From an uncultured Alphaproteobacteria bacterium (GTDB taxonomy: Bacteria; Pseudomonadota; Alphaproteobacteria; SP197): a stretch of DNA of 39,125 bases. Below are positions 18,585 to 26,901 of this stretch, one piece after another. Below the pieces are notes generated by a model. That model did not search any database. It was not told the origin of the DNA and saw nothing but the letters and a program-made list of their open reading frames with translations. The stretch covers positions 1 to 39,125 of the forward strand of contig CALSLK010000033.1 in the NCBI GenBank assembly GCA_943787175.1. The letters run 5' to 3'. The position numbers and the translations under genes are program-made. How positions within the stretch are numbered: the stretch's first letter is position 1; each line of letters opens with the position of its first letter.

Positions 18585-19144
18585 TGGATTGCGCGCCAAG
18601 AATCAGAACACTGCTGTTCGTGATTTTTGCTGCTCTCTGTTTGCCGACAACAGCATCGCTTGCCCAGGATGGTACGGCAGTTGCCGTGGTCGACGTGCAG
18701 CGTTTGCTGCGTGAATCACTCGCCGGACAGGCCATCGAAAACCAGATGCAGCAGTTCCGTGTTTCCTTTGGTGAGCAGATCGCCCAGAAGGAGGCTGACC
18801 TTAGAGAGCAGGAGCGGCTGCTTGCGGAACAGGCTGCTGTGGTTTCACCAGAGGTTCTGGCAGAGAGCCGCCGGCAGTTCGAAGAAGATGTTGTCGCGTT
18901 ACAGCGAGAGGTTCGCGAACAGCAATTGGGCGTCGAACAAAGCTATGCTGAAGCCATCGACACGATACGCCAGAGCGTTCTTGCTATCCTCCAAAGTCTG
19001 GTTGAGGAGAGAGGCATTGACGTGGTGCTGCCGCGCTCGGGTTACCTTGTGGCCAGCCGGGACCTTGACCTGACAGATGATGTGCTCTCCGAACTCAATG
19101 CGACATTGCCTACATTGTCACTAAGCCTGTCTTCGGGAGGTTGA
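18584..19144 (+). CDS. OmpH/Skp-family periplasmic chaperone
   Basis: 186 residues. A signal peptide (LLFVIFAALCLPTTASLA) is followed by VAVVDVQRLLRES, the usual opening of mature OmpH/Skp proteins. The central part (about 50-130) is a long charged helical segment rich in Glu, Gln and Arg, corresponding to the tentacle arms. The C-terminal strand region (VVLPRSGYLVASRDLDLTDDVL) closes the trimer body. The family holds unfolded outer-membrane proteins in the periplasm and hands them to BamA, encoded immediately upstream with a one-base overlap (TAATG). Sequence identity among family members is low, so the family is firm but strict equivalence to E. coli Skp is inferred. Confidence 0.88.
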   Translation: MDCAPRIRTLLFVIFAALCLPTTASLAQDGTAVAVVDVQRLLRESLAGQAIENQMQQFRVSFGEQIAQKEADLREQERLLAEQAAVVSPEVLAESRRQFEEDVVALQREVREQQLGVEQSYAEAIDTIRQSVLAILQSLVEERGIDVVLPRSGYLVASRDLDLTDDVLSELNATLPTLSLSLSSGG

Positions 19145-19147
19145 GCG

Positions 19148-20173
19148 TTGCTGGAAACCGAATTTTTTAATCGTGCCGGCCCCTTTGAACTTGCCAGGGT
19201 TGTTGAAGCCGTTGGCGGTGTTGTGGAGGGGGCAGTGCCGGCTGGGCACATGATCTTTGGCGTTGCTCCGCTGGATTCCGCAGGCCCCGAAGAGGTCAGC
19301 TTTCTTGATAACAAGAAGTACCTGTCGGCCTTCGAGGTGAGTGGGGCAGGTGCATGTTTTGTCGAAGCTGACCTGGCATCGCGTGCTCCAGAGGGCATGG
19401 TGGCGATTGTTTGTGAGCAGCCCTATATGGCGCTTGCTCTGGCCATGCGTCTGTTCTACCCGGGGTCACCGCCTGAGCCGCTGATTTCCCCTGCCGCGCA
19501 TGTCGATCCCGGTGCGAACGTTCCCGCCACTTGCCGGATAGAAGCCGGTGCCGTTCTTGAAGCTGGTGTCAGGCTTGGCGAACGGTGCCATGTCGAGCCC
19601 GGCGCGGTTCTCTCGGCAAACGTGGTCTTGGGCGATGATTGCCATGTCGGCCCGCAGGCCAGTTTGATGTGCAGCGTTGTCGGCAATCGTGTCTGGATTG
19701 ACGCAGGCGCGCGAATTGGGACGCAGGGTTTCGGATTTGCGGTTGGGCCGAAGGGGGCCGTTCGTATTCCCCATACCGGGCGTGTTCTGATCGCCGATGA
19801 TGTTGAGATCGGGGCCAATACGACCATTGATCGTGGATCTGTCGGCGATACGACGATCGGGCAGGGCACCATGATTGATAATCAGGTACAGATCGCTCAT
19901 AACGTGACGATTGGACGGGGCTGTATTCTTGCTGGCCAGGTTGGTTTGGCGGGCAGCTCCGAAATCGGCGACTTCGCCATGCTGGGCGGTAAATCCGGTG
20001 TGGTGAACCATGTGAAAGTTGGTGCCGGCGCTAAGCTTGGTGCTCTTTCTGGCGCAGCGTTTGACCTGGAGCCAGGGCAAACCTATCTGGGTCAGCCGGC
20101 TGTTCTGATACGGGATTTTTGGCGCCAGCAGGCTGCCATGCGCCGGTTAATGAAGCAGGGTAAAGGGTCATGA
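19148..20173 (+). CDS. lpxD: UDP-3-O-(3-hydroxyacyl)glucosamine N-acyltransferase
   Basis: 341 residues. LpxD adds the second hydroxyacyl chain, from acyl-ACP, in lipid A synthesis. The N-terminal uridine-binding domain begins [13 protein letters not shown]. It is followed by a left-handed beta-helix of hexapeptide repeats (about residues 115-300, e.g. [20 protein letters not shown]) and by [15 protein letters not shown], which holds the catalytic His. The C-terminal helix ([15 protein letters not shown]) closes the trimer. The start is TTG 19148: GGGAGG (19136-19141) sits seven bases before it, inside the end of ompH, and no ATG fits the family N-terminus. The stop overlaps the fabZ ATG (ATGA). 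Confidence 0.95.
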   Translation: MLETEFFNRAGPFELARVVEAVGGVVEGAVPAGHMIFGVAPLDSAGPEEVSFLDNKKYLSAFEVSGAGACFVEADLASRAPEGMVAIVCEQPYMALALAMRLFYPGSPPEPLISPAAHVDPGANVPATCRIEAGAVLEAGVRLGERCHVEPGAVLSANVVLGDDCHVGPQASLMCSVVGNRVWIDAGARIGTQGFGFAVGPKGAVRIPHTGRVLIADDVEIGANTTIDRGSVGDTTIGQGTMIDNQVQIAHNVTIGRGCILAGQVGLAGSSEIGDFAMLGGKSGVVNHVKVGAGAKLGALSGAAFDLEPGQTYLGQPAVLIRDFWRQQAAMRRLMKQGKGS

Positions 20174-20659
20174 ACGACGAGGTCCGAAACACGCCGGATG
20201 CACAATCCGGGTACACCGTCGATGTTGTAGGCATCGAACGGATCATGGAATTGATTCCGCACCGCTATCCCTTGCTGATGATCGACCGGGTGGTTGAACG
20301 TTGTCGCGGGTGAAAGTGCCATCGGAATCAAGAACATCACCATCAACGAGCCGCAGTTCCAGGGGCACTTTCCGCGCCACCCGATCATGCCGGGCGTGCT
20401 GATCATCGAGGCCATGGCGCAGTCGGCGGCTGTTCTCGTCGTCGAGACCCTGGGCAAGGAGTTTGAGGGCAAGCTGGTCTACTTCATGGGCGTCGACAAG
20501 GCGCGCTTTCGCAAGCCCGTGACCCCCGGCGACGTCATGATGGTGCATGTCGCTAAGGAGCAGCGGCGTGGCCCGGTCTGGAAGTTCTATGCCGAAGCAA
20601 GGGTCGACGGCGCCGTCGTTGCCGAAGCGCGATACTCCGCCATGATCATGGACCGCTGA
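20170..20659 (+). CDS. fabZ: 3-hydroxyacyl-ACP dehydratase FabZ, one frameshift
   Basis: The N-terminal part, including [19 protein letters not shown], reads from ATG 20170, then hits a TGA at about 20311. Removing one base near 20296-20302 joins it to [14 protein letters not shown] and a complete FabZ ending at 20659. The hotdog-fold active site is present: HRYP, then the [20 protein letters not shown] block with the catalytic His and Glu. The repaired protein is about 162 residues, normal for the family. FabZ dehydrates 3-hydroxyacyl-ACP in fatty acid synthesis and competes with LpxA for 3-hydroxyacyl-ACP. The gene is normally essential, so the single-base insertion is most likely a sequence error. 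Confidence 0.9.
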
Positions 20660-20668
20660 ACCATCGGC

Positions 20669-21477
20669 ATGTCCAACATTCATCCCACAGCCGTTAGTCG
20701 ACCCCGGCGCTACCGTTGCCGATGACGTCGTCATCGGCCCCTATTGCGTGATTGAAGCCCCGCTGTTTCGCTGGATGCCGCCGGAGTCGTCCTGCAGTCG
20801 CACGTCGTCCTCGGCGGCCACACCTCGTCTGGGCGAAGGTTGCGCGGTCTTTCCGTTCGCTTCCCTGGGCCTTGCGCCCCAGGACCTGAAGTACCGCGGC
20901 GAGCGATCCGAGCTCATCATCGGCGCCCACAACACCATCCGCGAACACGTCACCATGAATCCCGGAACGGACGGCGGTGGCCTCGTGACCCGGGTCGGCG
21001 ACCACTGTCTCTTCATGGTCGGCGCACATGTCGCCCACGACTGCGAGATCGGTGATCACGTCATCATGGCCAACAACGCGACACTGGCAGGACACGTCGT
21101 GAGTCGAGGATCACGCCATCATTGGCGGCCTTGCGGCCGTCCTCCAGTTCGTCCGCATCGGACGTCACGCCATGGTCGGCGGCATGTCGGGTGTCGAGCA
21201 GGACGTCATTCCCTTCGGCTCGGTCAGTGGGGACCGGGCCCACCTGATGGGCCTGAATCTTGTCGGTCTGAAGCGTCACGGGTTTGAGCGCGAGGACATT
21301 CACACCATCCGCAACGCCTATCGCCTGTTGTTTGCTGATGAAGGCACACTGAACGAACGCGTTGACGATGTTGGCAAGGTGTTTGGTGAATGTCCGCCGG
21401 TTGAAACCATCCTCTCCTTCATCCGCCGCAAGAGTTCACGCGGCGTTTGCCAGCCCAAAGATGGGCATGCTGCCTAA
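20669..21477 (+). pseudogene. lpxA: UDP-N-acetylglucosamine acyltransferase LpxA, about four frameshifts
   Basis: Starting at ATG 20669 the pieces are MSNIHPTAV, then [20 protein letters not shown] (from 20697), then [14 protein letters not shown] (near 20790), then [20 protein letters not shown] onward including [13 protein letters not shown]. After about 21102 it continues [20 protein letters not shown] and [18 protein letters not shown] to the stop at 21477. Joined, they make a normal LpxA of about 268 residues: hexapeptide beta-helix, the catalytic His of [11 protein letters not shown], and the C-terminal helical domain. LpxA catalyses the first step of lipid A synthesis. The type 'pseudogene' only records the broken frame; an essential gene in an intact pathway points to errors in the sequence. 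The broken part is about 68-70% GC, above its flanks. Confidence 0.85.
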
Positions 21478-22291
21478 ACTTGGCATTGTGGCTGGAGGCG
21501 GCATTCTGCCCGGGTTTCTGGCGCAGACGGCCATGCAGCAAGGCCGTGAAGTCTTGATTCTTGCCATCGAAGACCATGCCGACCCGCAGGTTGTGGAGGC
21601 GTTTCCCCATACCTGGATACGGCTGGGCGCCTTTTCCAACGCTCTGGAACAATGCCGCCTCAACAAGGTTGAGGAGATCGTTATGGCGGGCCCGGTCAGT
21701 CGGCCATCCCTGACACAGCTCCGCCCGGACGCGCGAGCGCTGAAGTTTCTTGCCAAAGGGGTTTTCAAGCAGGGAGACGATGGCCTGCTCTCGGCCATTG
21801 TGAGTGCTCTGGAAACCGAGGAGGGGTTTCGCATCCTTGCCATTCAGGACATCGCCGGCGGGATGTTGGCGCGCACAGGCGTTCTGGGCAGCCATCACCC
21901 TGATGACCGGGACATGGCAGACATAGGTCGCGGCGTCGAGGTACTAACGGCAATGGGTGCTGCTGATGTCGGTCAGGCTGTGGTGGTTCAAGATGGGCTG
22001 CTGTTGGGCGTGGAGGCCATTGAGGGAACCGACGCCCTGATTGCGCGTGCCGCAGGCTTGCGGCGCGATGGAAGAGGGCCGGTTCTGGTGAAGATGCCCA
22101 AGTCGGCACAGGACCATCGCGTGGACCTGCCCACCATCGGGCCGGCAACAATCGAAGCATGTACGCGGGGCGGTTTTGCCGGCGTTGCTGTGGGGTCTGG
22201 AAAATGCCTTCTGGTGGACGAGAAACGCGTGGTCGAACTGGCCGATGTTGGTGGAATGTTCGTCCTGGGTCGTCAGTCGGGCACGGGTTGA
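21461..22291 (+). CDS. lpxI: UDP-2,3-diacylglucosamine pyrophosphatase LpxI (DUF1009)
   Basis: 276 residues from ATG 21461 (a second ATG two codons later is equally possible). LpxI hydrolyses UDP-2,3-diacylglucosamine to lipid X and UMP. It replaces LpxH in Alphaproteobacteria. The N-terminus LGIVAGGGILPGFLA is characteristic, as are VEEIVMAGPVSRPSLTQLRP, a GDDGLLSAIV segment and the C-terminal catalytic domain with IEGTDALIARA, VLVKMPKSAQDHRVDLPTIG and GFAGVAVGSGKCLLVD. The frame is intact although both neighbours are broken. It overlaps the end of lpxA by 17 bases, and lpxB starts eight bases after it. Confidence 0.93.
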   Translation: MGMLPKLGIVAGGGILPGFLAQTAMQQGREVLILAIEDHADPQVVEAFPHTWIRLGAFSNALEQCRLNKVEEIVMAGPVSRPSLTQLRPDARALKFLAKGVFKQGDDGLLSAIVSALETEEGFRILAIQDIAGGMLARTGVLGSHHPDDRDMADIGRGVEVLTAMGAADVGQAVVVQDGLLLGVEAIEGTDALIARAAGLRRDGRGPVLVKMPKSAQDHRVDLPTIGPATIEACTRGGFAGVAVGSGKCLLVDEKRVVELADVGGMFVLGRQSGTG

Positions 22292-22298
22292 ACCCGGC

Positions 22299-23477
22299 AT
22301 GCCGACACCCCTGATCTTTCTTGTGGCCGGAGAACCCTCAGGAGATGCGTTGGGCGCACGTCTCATGGCGGCATTGAAGGTTGAACGTGGCGGTGACGTT
22401 GCATTTGCTGGGGTTGGCGGTCCAGAGATGGAAGCCGAAGGCCTGGTTTCGCTCTTTCCCATGGGTGATCTCTCGATCATGGGCCTGTTTGAGGTGCTGC
22501 CAGGTCTGCGCAAGGTGCTCATGCGGTTGAAACAAACCGTCTCTGCCGTGCAATCGTTGAAACCTGACCTTGTCATTACGGTCGATGCCCAGGCGTTTTC
22601 GTATCGTGTGGCCAAACGGCTGGCGCCAGCGTCCTGCCCGGTCATCCACTACGTCGCTCCCACGGTCTGGGCCTGGAAGCCGTGGCGCGCGCGCAAGGTC
22701 GCGCAGGTCGTTGACCGCCTGCTGTTGTTGCTTCCCTTTGAGAAAGCCCTATCTGGGATGCGGTCGACCAGGACAGCGCCTTCGTCGGTCACCCCATTGC
22801 GGAGAGTCCCGGTTGGCGACGCCCGGGACATGGCGCGGGACGTGTCTGGGCGAACGTGCCGGGCCCCTGCTTGCCCTGTTGCCGGGCAGCCGCAAGGAGC
22901 GAGGTGGCCCGTCACCTCCCGCTGCTTCAGGGCCACCCTGGAGCGCCTGAGCCTCGGGTCACTCCCGGCATGGCGATTGGTCGTCCCCACGGTGGCCAAT
23001 GTCGCTGATGTGGTTCGCAGCGAGCGTGGAGAGCTGGCCCTGGCCCGCCACCGTCGTTGAAGGCGACGGAGAGGTGCGGCGCTTCCGCCATGGCGGCGGC
23101 GGACGCCGCCATCGCCGTTTCGGGCACGGTCGCCCTGGATCTGGCTGCGGCCGGCACCCCCCATGTCATCGCCTACAGGGCCAATCCCGCTCACCGTCGT
23201 CGATCGTCCGGCACATGCTCAAGATTCAGGTTCGTCGTCGCTGGTTAATCTGATTGCAGATCGAGGAAGTCACGCCCGAGCTGCTTCAGGAGCACTGCAC
23301 CCCGAGAGAGCCTGGCGGATGCCGTGGGCAGACTGCTTGCCAGTCCCGAAGCGGCGAGCCCGTCAACGCCAGGCAATGGACAAGCGTTATGGAATCAATT
23401 GGGCGGTCCCGGTGGATCCGCCTTCACGAAAGGCAGCCAGGGCAGCGTTGGAGCTGCTTAAAACTGCCTCTGCATAG
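22299..23477 (+). pseudogene. lpxB: Lipid-A-disaccharide synthase LpxB, about ten frameshifts
   Basis: The first 150 residues are intact: IFLVAGEPSGDALGARLM, GDLSIMGLFEVLP, and YVAPTVWAWKPWRARKV. From about 22750 the frame changes repeatedly. Family segments appear in turn in different frames: DSAFVGHPIAESP, LLALLPGSRK, EVARHLPLL, RLVVPTVANVADVV, AAIAVSGTVALDLAAAGTPH, SLVNLIADR, VTPELLQEHCTP, and PSRKAARAALELL at the stop 23477. Together they cover a normal LpxB (about 385-390 residues), the GT19 glycosyltransferase that joins lipid X and UDP-diacylglucosamine. The broken region reaches about 73-77% GC in 60-base samples against 58% in the intact part. Given its essential role, sequence error is the likeliest cause. 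Confidence 0.8.
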
Positions 23478-23566
23478 TTTTTATCTTCTCCATCTCTCGC
23501 GATTTGCTATTTTCCTGATCCACGGGCTAGGGATAGACCAAAGCTCCATCAACCTGGGTATAGCCC

Positions 23567-24725
23567 ATGGCCGCGCCTCGTTTGAATGCTGAAACCAAGG
23601 CGATCATCGCGAAACTCAAGGATCTTGCCGGGCGCAAGCTGGCCGACGCCTTCACGACTGCCCAAGGAAGTCTACACCTCCGAGGCTTTCCACGACCTCG
23701 AGCTAAGCCGGGTCTTCGAGCGCGAATGGCTTTGCGCCGGCCGCGCGGAAACCCTGCCCAAGGCCGGCGACTTCCTGACCTACAGGGTCGGCAGCCAGCC
23801 GGTGGCCATTGTCCGCCAGAAGGATGGTTCCCTGGATCGGCCTTCTCGAACGTGTGCCGTCACCGCATGATGACCCTGCTCGAGGGCAAGGGCTCCTGTC
23901 GCCGTCGAATCGTCTGCCCGTACCACGCCTGGACCTATGACCTCGACGGCTCGCTGATTGCGGCCAAACACATGGACCAGACAAACCGCTTTGATATGGC
24001 AAAGATCAAACTGCCCAAGGTTCGCTGTGAAGTGTGGAACGGCTGGATCTACATCACGATGAACGCAAAAGCGCCGACCCCGGCCAAAAAGCTGGCTGCG
24101 CTGGACAAGATCATCGCCGACTATGGCGCTGGCGACTACGTTGAAGTCGATACGCAAGAGCACGTCTGGCAGACGAACTGGAAATTGCTGACCGAGAACT
24201 TCATGGAGGGTTATCACCTGCCGGTAACCCATCGCAAAACCGTTGGCGCCTATTTTCCCGTTGGAAGACACACGGTTTGGCGAAGGCGAGGCCGATGATG
24301 CCTTCACGTTCCAGTGGTTCACCAAAACCGCAGACGCTCCGGTTGGAACAGCTCACAAGAAGAACAAACGCCTGAAGGGCGACATGCGTCGGACGTCTGT
24401 TCTGGGCAGCGTCTATCCCTGCCACATGTTCGTTCTGGCACCCGATCACCTCTGGTACCTCAGCCTGCAGCCGCTGGGGCCAGGGGAAGTCCAGATTCGC
24501 TATGGTCTGGCGTTTGCGCCCGAACTCATGGCCGAAAAGAAACTTGCCGCACGTATCACCGAGGCCAAGACCTATCTTGATGCGACCAACGAAGAAGATC
24601 GGGGGGTAGTCGAGGGGCTCTATCGGGGCGTCCAGGCACCACTGGCGGAGCCGGGGCCTTTAAGCTGGCTCGAAAAAGAGAACCTGGACTTTACGCGCTA
24701 CTTGCTGCGCAGCGTCGCCAGCTAA
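23567..24725 (+). pseudogene. Rieske-type aromatic ring-hydroxylating oxygenase, alpha subunit, three frameshifts
   Basis: From ATG 23567 the protein begins MAAPRLNAETKAII, shifts near 23660 to LPKEVYTSEAFHDLELSRVF, near 23838 to AFSNVCRHRMMTLLEGKG, and near 24260 to LEDTRFGEGEADDAF, ending at 24725. The joined length is about 386 residues. The Rieske cluster ligands are CRH and, 18 residues on, CPYHAWTYDL. The mononuclear iron site is ENFMEGYHLPVTH, with its two His; the third ligand should lie in the C-terminal third. Such enzymes hydroxylate or demethylate aromatic rings or quaternary amines, using electrons from a separate reductase; none is encoded nearby. It lies 89 bases after lpxB and is not part of the conserved lipid A block, so it looks like accessory gene content. 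A real pseudogene cannot be excluded. Confidence 0.8.
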
Positions 24726-24888
24726 GCACCATCAGGGCGCCAAATAGCCTTTGCCTTGGGTGACTTTGGGTTTTTCTGGGCATTGTTTTCTACTGACCCG
24801 GGTCGGGGCTTCCGTCGACCTGACACGTCATATCGCCAGTTGGCCGCTTGAGAACCATGCTCTGTAAAGAATAGAGTGTCGGCAATCT

Positions 24889-24915
24889 GGGAATGGCACC
24901 AAACCTGCCAATCCC
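24889..24915 (+). promoter_or_regulatory. Inverted repeat upstream of the MmgE/PrpD gene
   Basis: GGGAATGGCA (24889-24898) and TGCCAATCCC (24906-24915) are reverse complements at 9 of 10 positions around a 7-base loop, 48 bases ahead of the MmgE/PrpD start. This is the clearest element in the 238-base gap 24726-24963, which also contains the palindrome GACCCGGGTC (24795-24804) and no convincing gene. It may be an operator or a leader hairpin. No T-run follows, so a terminator is unlikely. Confidence 0.35.
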
Positions 24916-24963
24916 GGGCGCTGCCATTTCTGTTTGATTCCATTCCTCTTGAGGGTAACGGCC

Positions 24964-26298
24964 ATGCATGCTTCCAACGTTCTCGACTTCCTGTTCGATA
25001 CAAAGTGGGAAGACCTGTCGCCCGAGGTTCAAACCATGGCCGAAAACTGTGTTTTCGACTTGCTTGGCGTCGCGGCAGGCGCGCTTGCCACCGATGCCAC
25101 GAAGATTATCGGGGATCACGCCGCCCGGCACTTTGGGGCAGGGAACGGCCCCGCCGCGCGGCTGATGTTCGACGGTCGGCAGGCCAGTCCAGTCGGCATG
25201 GCCCTGGCGGGCGCAATGTCAATCGACAGTCTTGACGGTCATGATGGATACCCGCCGGCAAAAGGCCACATCGGCGTCTCCGTATTGCCGGCGATTCTGG
25301 GTGTCGCTGATACCATGCCCTCCGCGCTTGACGGACGGGCGTTGCTGAACCTGATCGTGATTGGTTACGAGCTGGCCGCACGGATGGCGGTAGCACAACA
25401 CAGCACGACGACGGACTATCATGCGTCGGGCTCGTGGAATGGCGTTGCTTGTGCTGCCATTGTGGCGCGGATGCTGGGCCTTGATCAGGCTAAAGTGCGT
25501 GAGGCCATGGGTATCGCTGAATACCATGGGCCGCGCAGTCAGATGATGCGTTGCATCGAGCACCCGACCATGGTCAAGGACAGTTCCGGCTGGGGTGCCA
25601 TGACCGGTGTTTCATCGGCCTATCTTGCCGAATCAGGATTTACCGGTGCGCCGGCGATCATCGTCGAGGCTCCCGAAGTCGAGCCGATCTGGCGGGATCT
25701 GGGCAGTCGCTGGATCATTACCGAACAGTACTTCAAACCTTATCCTGTCTGCCGTTGGGCGCATGGGCAGATTGCTGCCGTGCAATCCTTGCAGCGAGCT
25801 CATGACATCAGGCACGAGGCGGTCAAGCACATTGAGATCATCACCTTTTATGAGGCGTGCTGCCTGAACCACCCGCGACCGTCGAACACGGAACAGGCGC
25901 AGTACAGCCTGCCGTTCCCGGTTGCAGCCATGTTGGTCAGGGGGAAGGTTGGAGCTGAAGAGATTACAACGGGCCTTAATGATCCCGATATCCTGCGTCT
26001 GTCTGACCGGGTCGAAATGACGGAGGCTACGCTTCAGGATGCGCGCTACCCAGGTCAGCGAATCTCAAAAGCCATCATCACGATGGAAGATGGAACCCGT
26101 TACGAATCCGATAACACGCCTCCGATCGGCTCGCCCGAAACACCCCTTACGAGAGAAGAGCTAGAGACAAAGTTCCATGATCTTGCCGACCCATTCCTTG
26201 GCTTGGAACGTGCCACTCGTGTGAAGGCGAATGTTGCTGCGTTGAAGAATGGGGGGCCGATCCAGCAGCTTCTGGATGAAGTCCTGACGGCGCCATAG
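24964..26298 (+). CDS. MmgE/PrpD family protein (2-methylcitrate dehydratase-like)
   Basis: 444 residues, the normal length for the family, whose best known member dehydrates 2-methylcitrate in propionate breakdown; others isomerise or dehydrate different carboxylic acids. Typical segments are VFDLLGVAAGALATDATK, AMSIDSLDGHDGYPPAKGHIG, YHASGSWNGVACAAIVARML, the EYHGPRSQMMR stretch, and KPYPVCRWAHGQIAAV, with C-terminal LPFPVAAMLVRG. All-helical N-terminal domain, then an alpha/beta lid. ATG 24964 is chosen because GAGGG lies a few bases upstream; a longer frame from 24934 is less likely. No prpB or prpC lies beside it, although citrate synthase is encoded nearby on the other strand, so the exact substrate is uncertain. 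Confidence 0.88.
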   Translation: MHASNVLDFLFDTKWEDLSPEVQTMAENCVFDLLGVAAGALATDATKIIGDHAARHFGAGNGPAARLMFDGRQASPVGMALAGAMSIDSLDGHDGYPPAKGHIGVSVLPAILGVADTMPSALDGRALLNLIVIGYELAARMAVAQHSTTTDYHASGSWNGVACAAIVARMLGLDQAKVREAMGIAEYHGPRSQMMRCIEHPTMVKDSSGWGAMTGVSSAYLAESGFTGAPAIIVEAPEVEPIWRDLGSRWIITEQYFKPYPVCRWAHGQIAAVQSLQRAHDIRHEAVKHIEIITFYEACCLNHPRPSNTEQAQYSLPFPVAAMLVRGKVGAEEITTGLNDPDILRLSDRVEMTEATLQDARYPGQRISKAIITMEDGTRYESDNTPPIGSPETPLTREELETKFHDLADPFLGLERATRVKANVAALKNGGPIQQLLDEVLTAP

Positions 26299-26375
26299 CC
26301 AATTGTCGCCTGCGGCGGCTATGAGCCTCGGGAATGCTCAAACCGTTGCAAAGCAAGCGCCCAATCTTCTTGAAC

Positions 26376-26420
26376 AAAAACACGTTTGCACCAGACCGTC
26401 GGTGATCCGATGCAAACGTG
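26376..26420 (-). terminator. Rho-independent terminator after gltA-gloA (minus strand)
   Basis: CACGTTTGCA (26381-26390) and TGCAAACGTG (26411-26420) are perfect 10-base reverse complements with a 20-base loop. Read on the minus strand, the second arm is followed directly by TTTTTG (26380-26375). It lies 35 bases past the glyoxalase stop and 77 bases past the convergent MmgE/PrpD stop, so it ends minus-strand transcripts and perhaps blocks read-through between the two. Confidence 0.65.
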
Positions 26421-26455
26421 GGTAAGCGTGCCTGCTCTTTAAATTGGGACGTGGC

Positions 26456-26876
26456 TTACCAGCTACCTGTGTTCTCCATGGACGCCCACGGCTCCTGCTT
26501 GGGCAGGGAGCCGTTCTTTTGCAGCAGTTCGATTGAGATGCCGTCAGGTGATCGCACGAAGGCCATATGGCCGTCGCGCGGTGGGCGGTTGATGGTCACA
26601 CCGCTATCCATGAGTTTCTGGCACAGGCCATAGATGTCATCGACTTGGTAGGCCAGGTGGCCGAAATTCCGACCGCCATCATAGTCTTCCGTGTCCCAGT
26701 TATAGGTCAGTTCAACCTGGGAATCAGGGTTATCCCTGGCACCAAGGAAAGACCAACGTGAAGCGACCGCCTTCATTTTCGTAACGATCAACCTCCTCGA
26801 GCCCGAGCTTGTTGCAGTAGAAATCCAGGGACGCGTCGAGGTCTTTCACGCGCACCATCGTGTGCAGATACTTCAT
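26456..26876 (-). CDS. gloA: Lactoylglutathione lyase (glyoxalase I), one frameshift
   Basis: The start ATG 26876 follows AGAGGAAGA and gives [20 protein letters not shown], the glyoxalase I opening with its metal His. After EGGRFTLVF one extra base near 26750 breaks the frame. It resumes as [19 protein letters not shown] and [16 protein letters not shown], and ends [15 protein letters not shown] with the terminal Glu ligand. The repaired protein is about 139 residues, a single-module pair like other proteobacterial GloA proteins. The enzyme converts the methylglyoxal-glutathione hemithioacetal to S-lactoylglutathione. It begins 25 bases downstream of gltA on the same strand, so the two probably share a transcript ending at the hairpin near 26380. 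The break sits in a TTTCCTT run and is likely an error. Confidence 0.85.
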
Positions 26877-26901
26877 GGCAATCTTCCTCTGTTTCTACGG
26901 C

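Noticed and set aside
20296..20302. Programmed ribosomal frameshift in fabZ
   Set aside because: No slippery heptamer or downstream structure is evident, and FabZ is not known to use one. A single inserted base near other indels is simpler.
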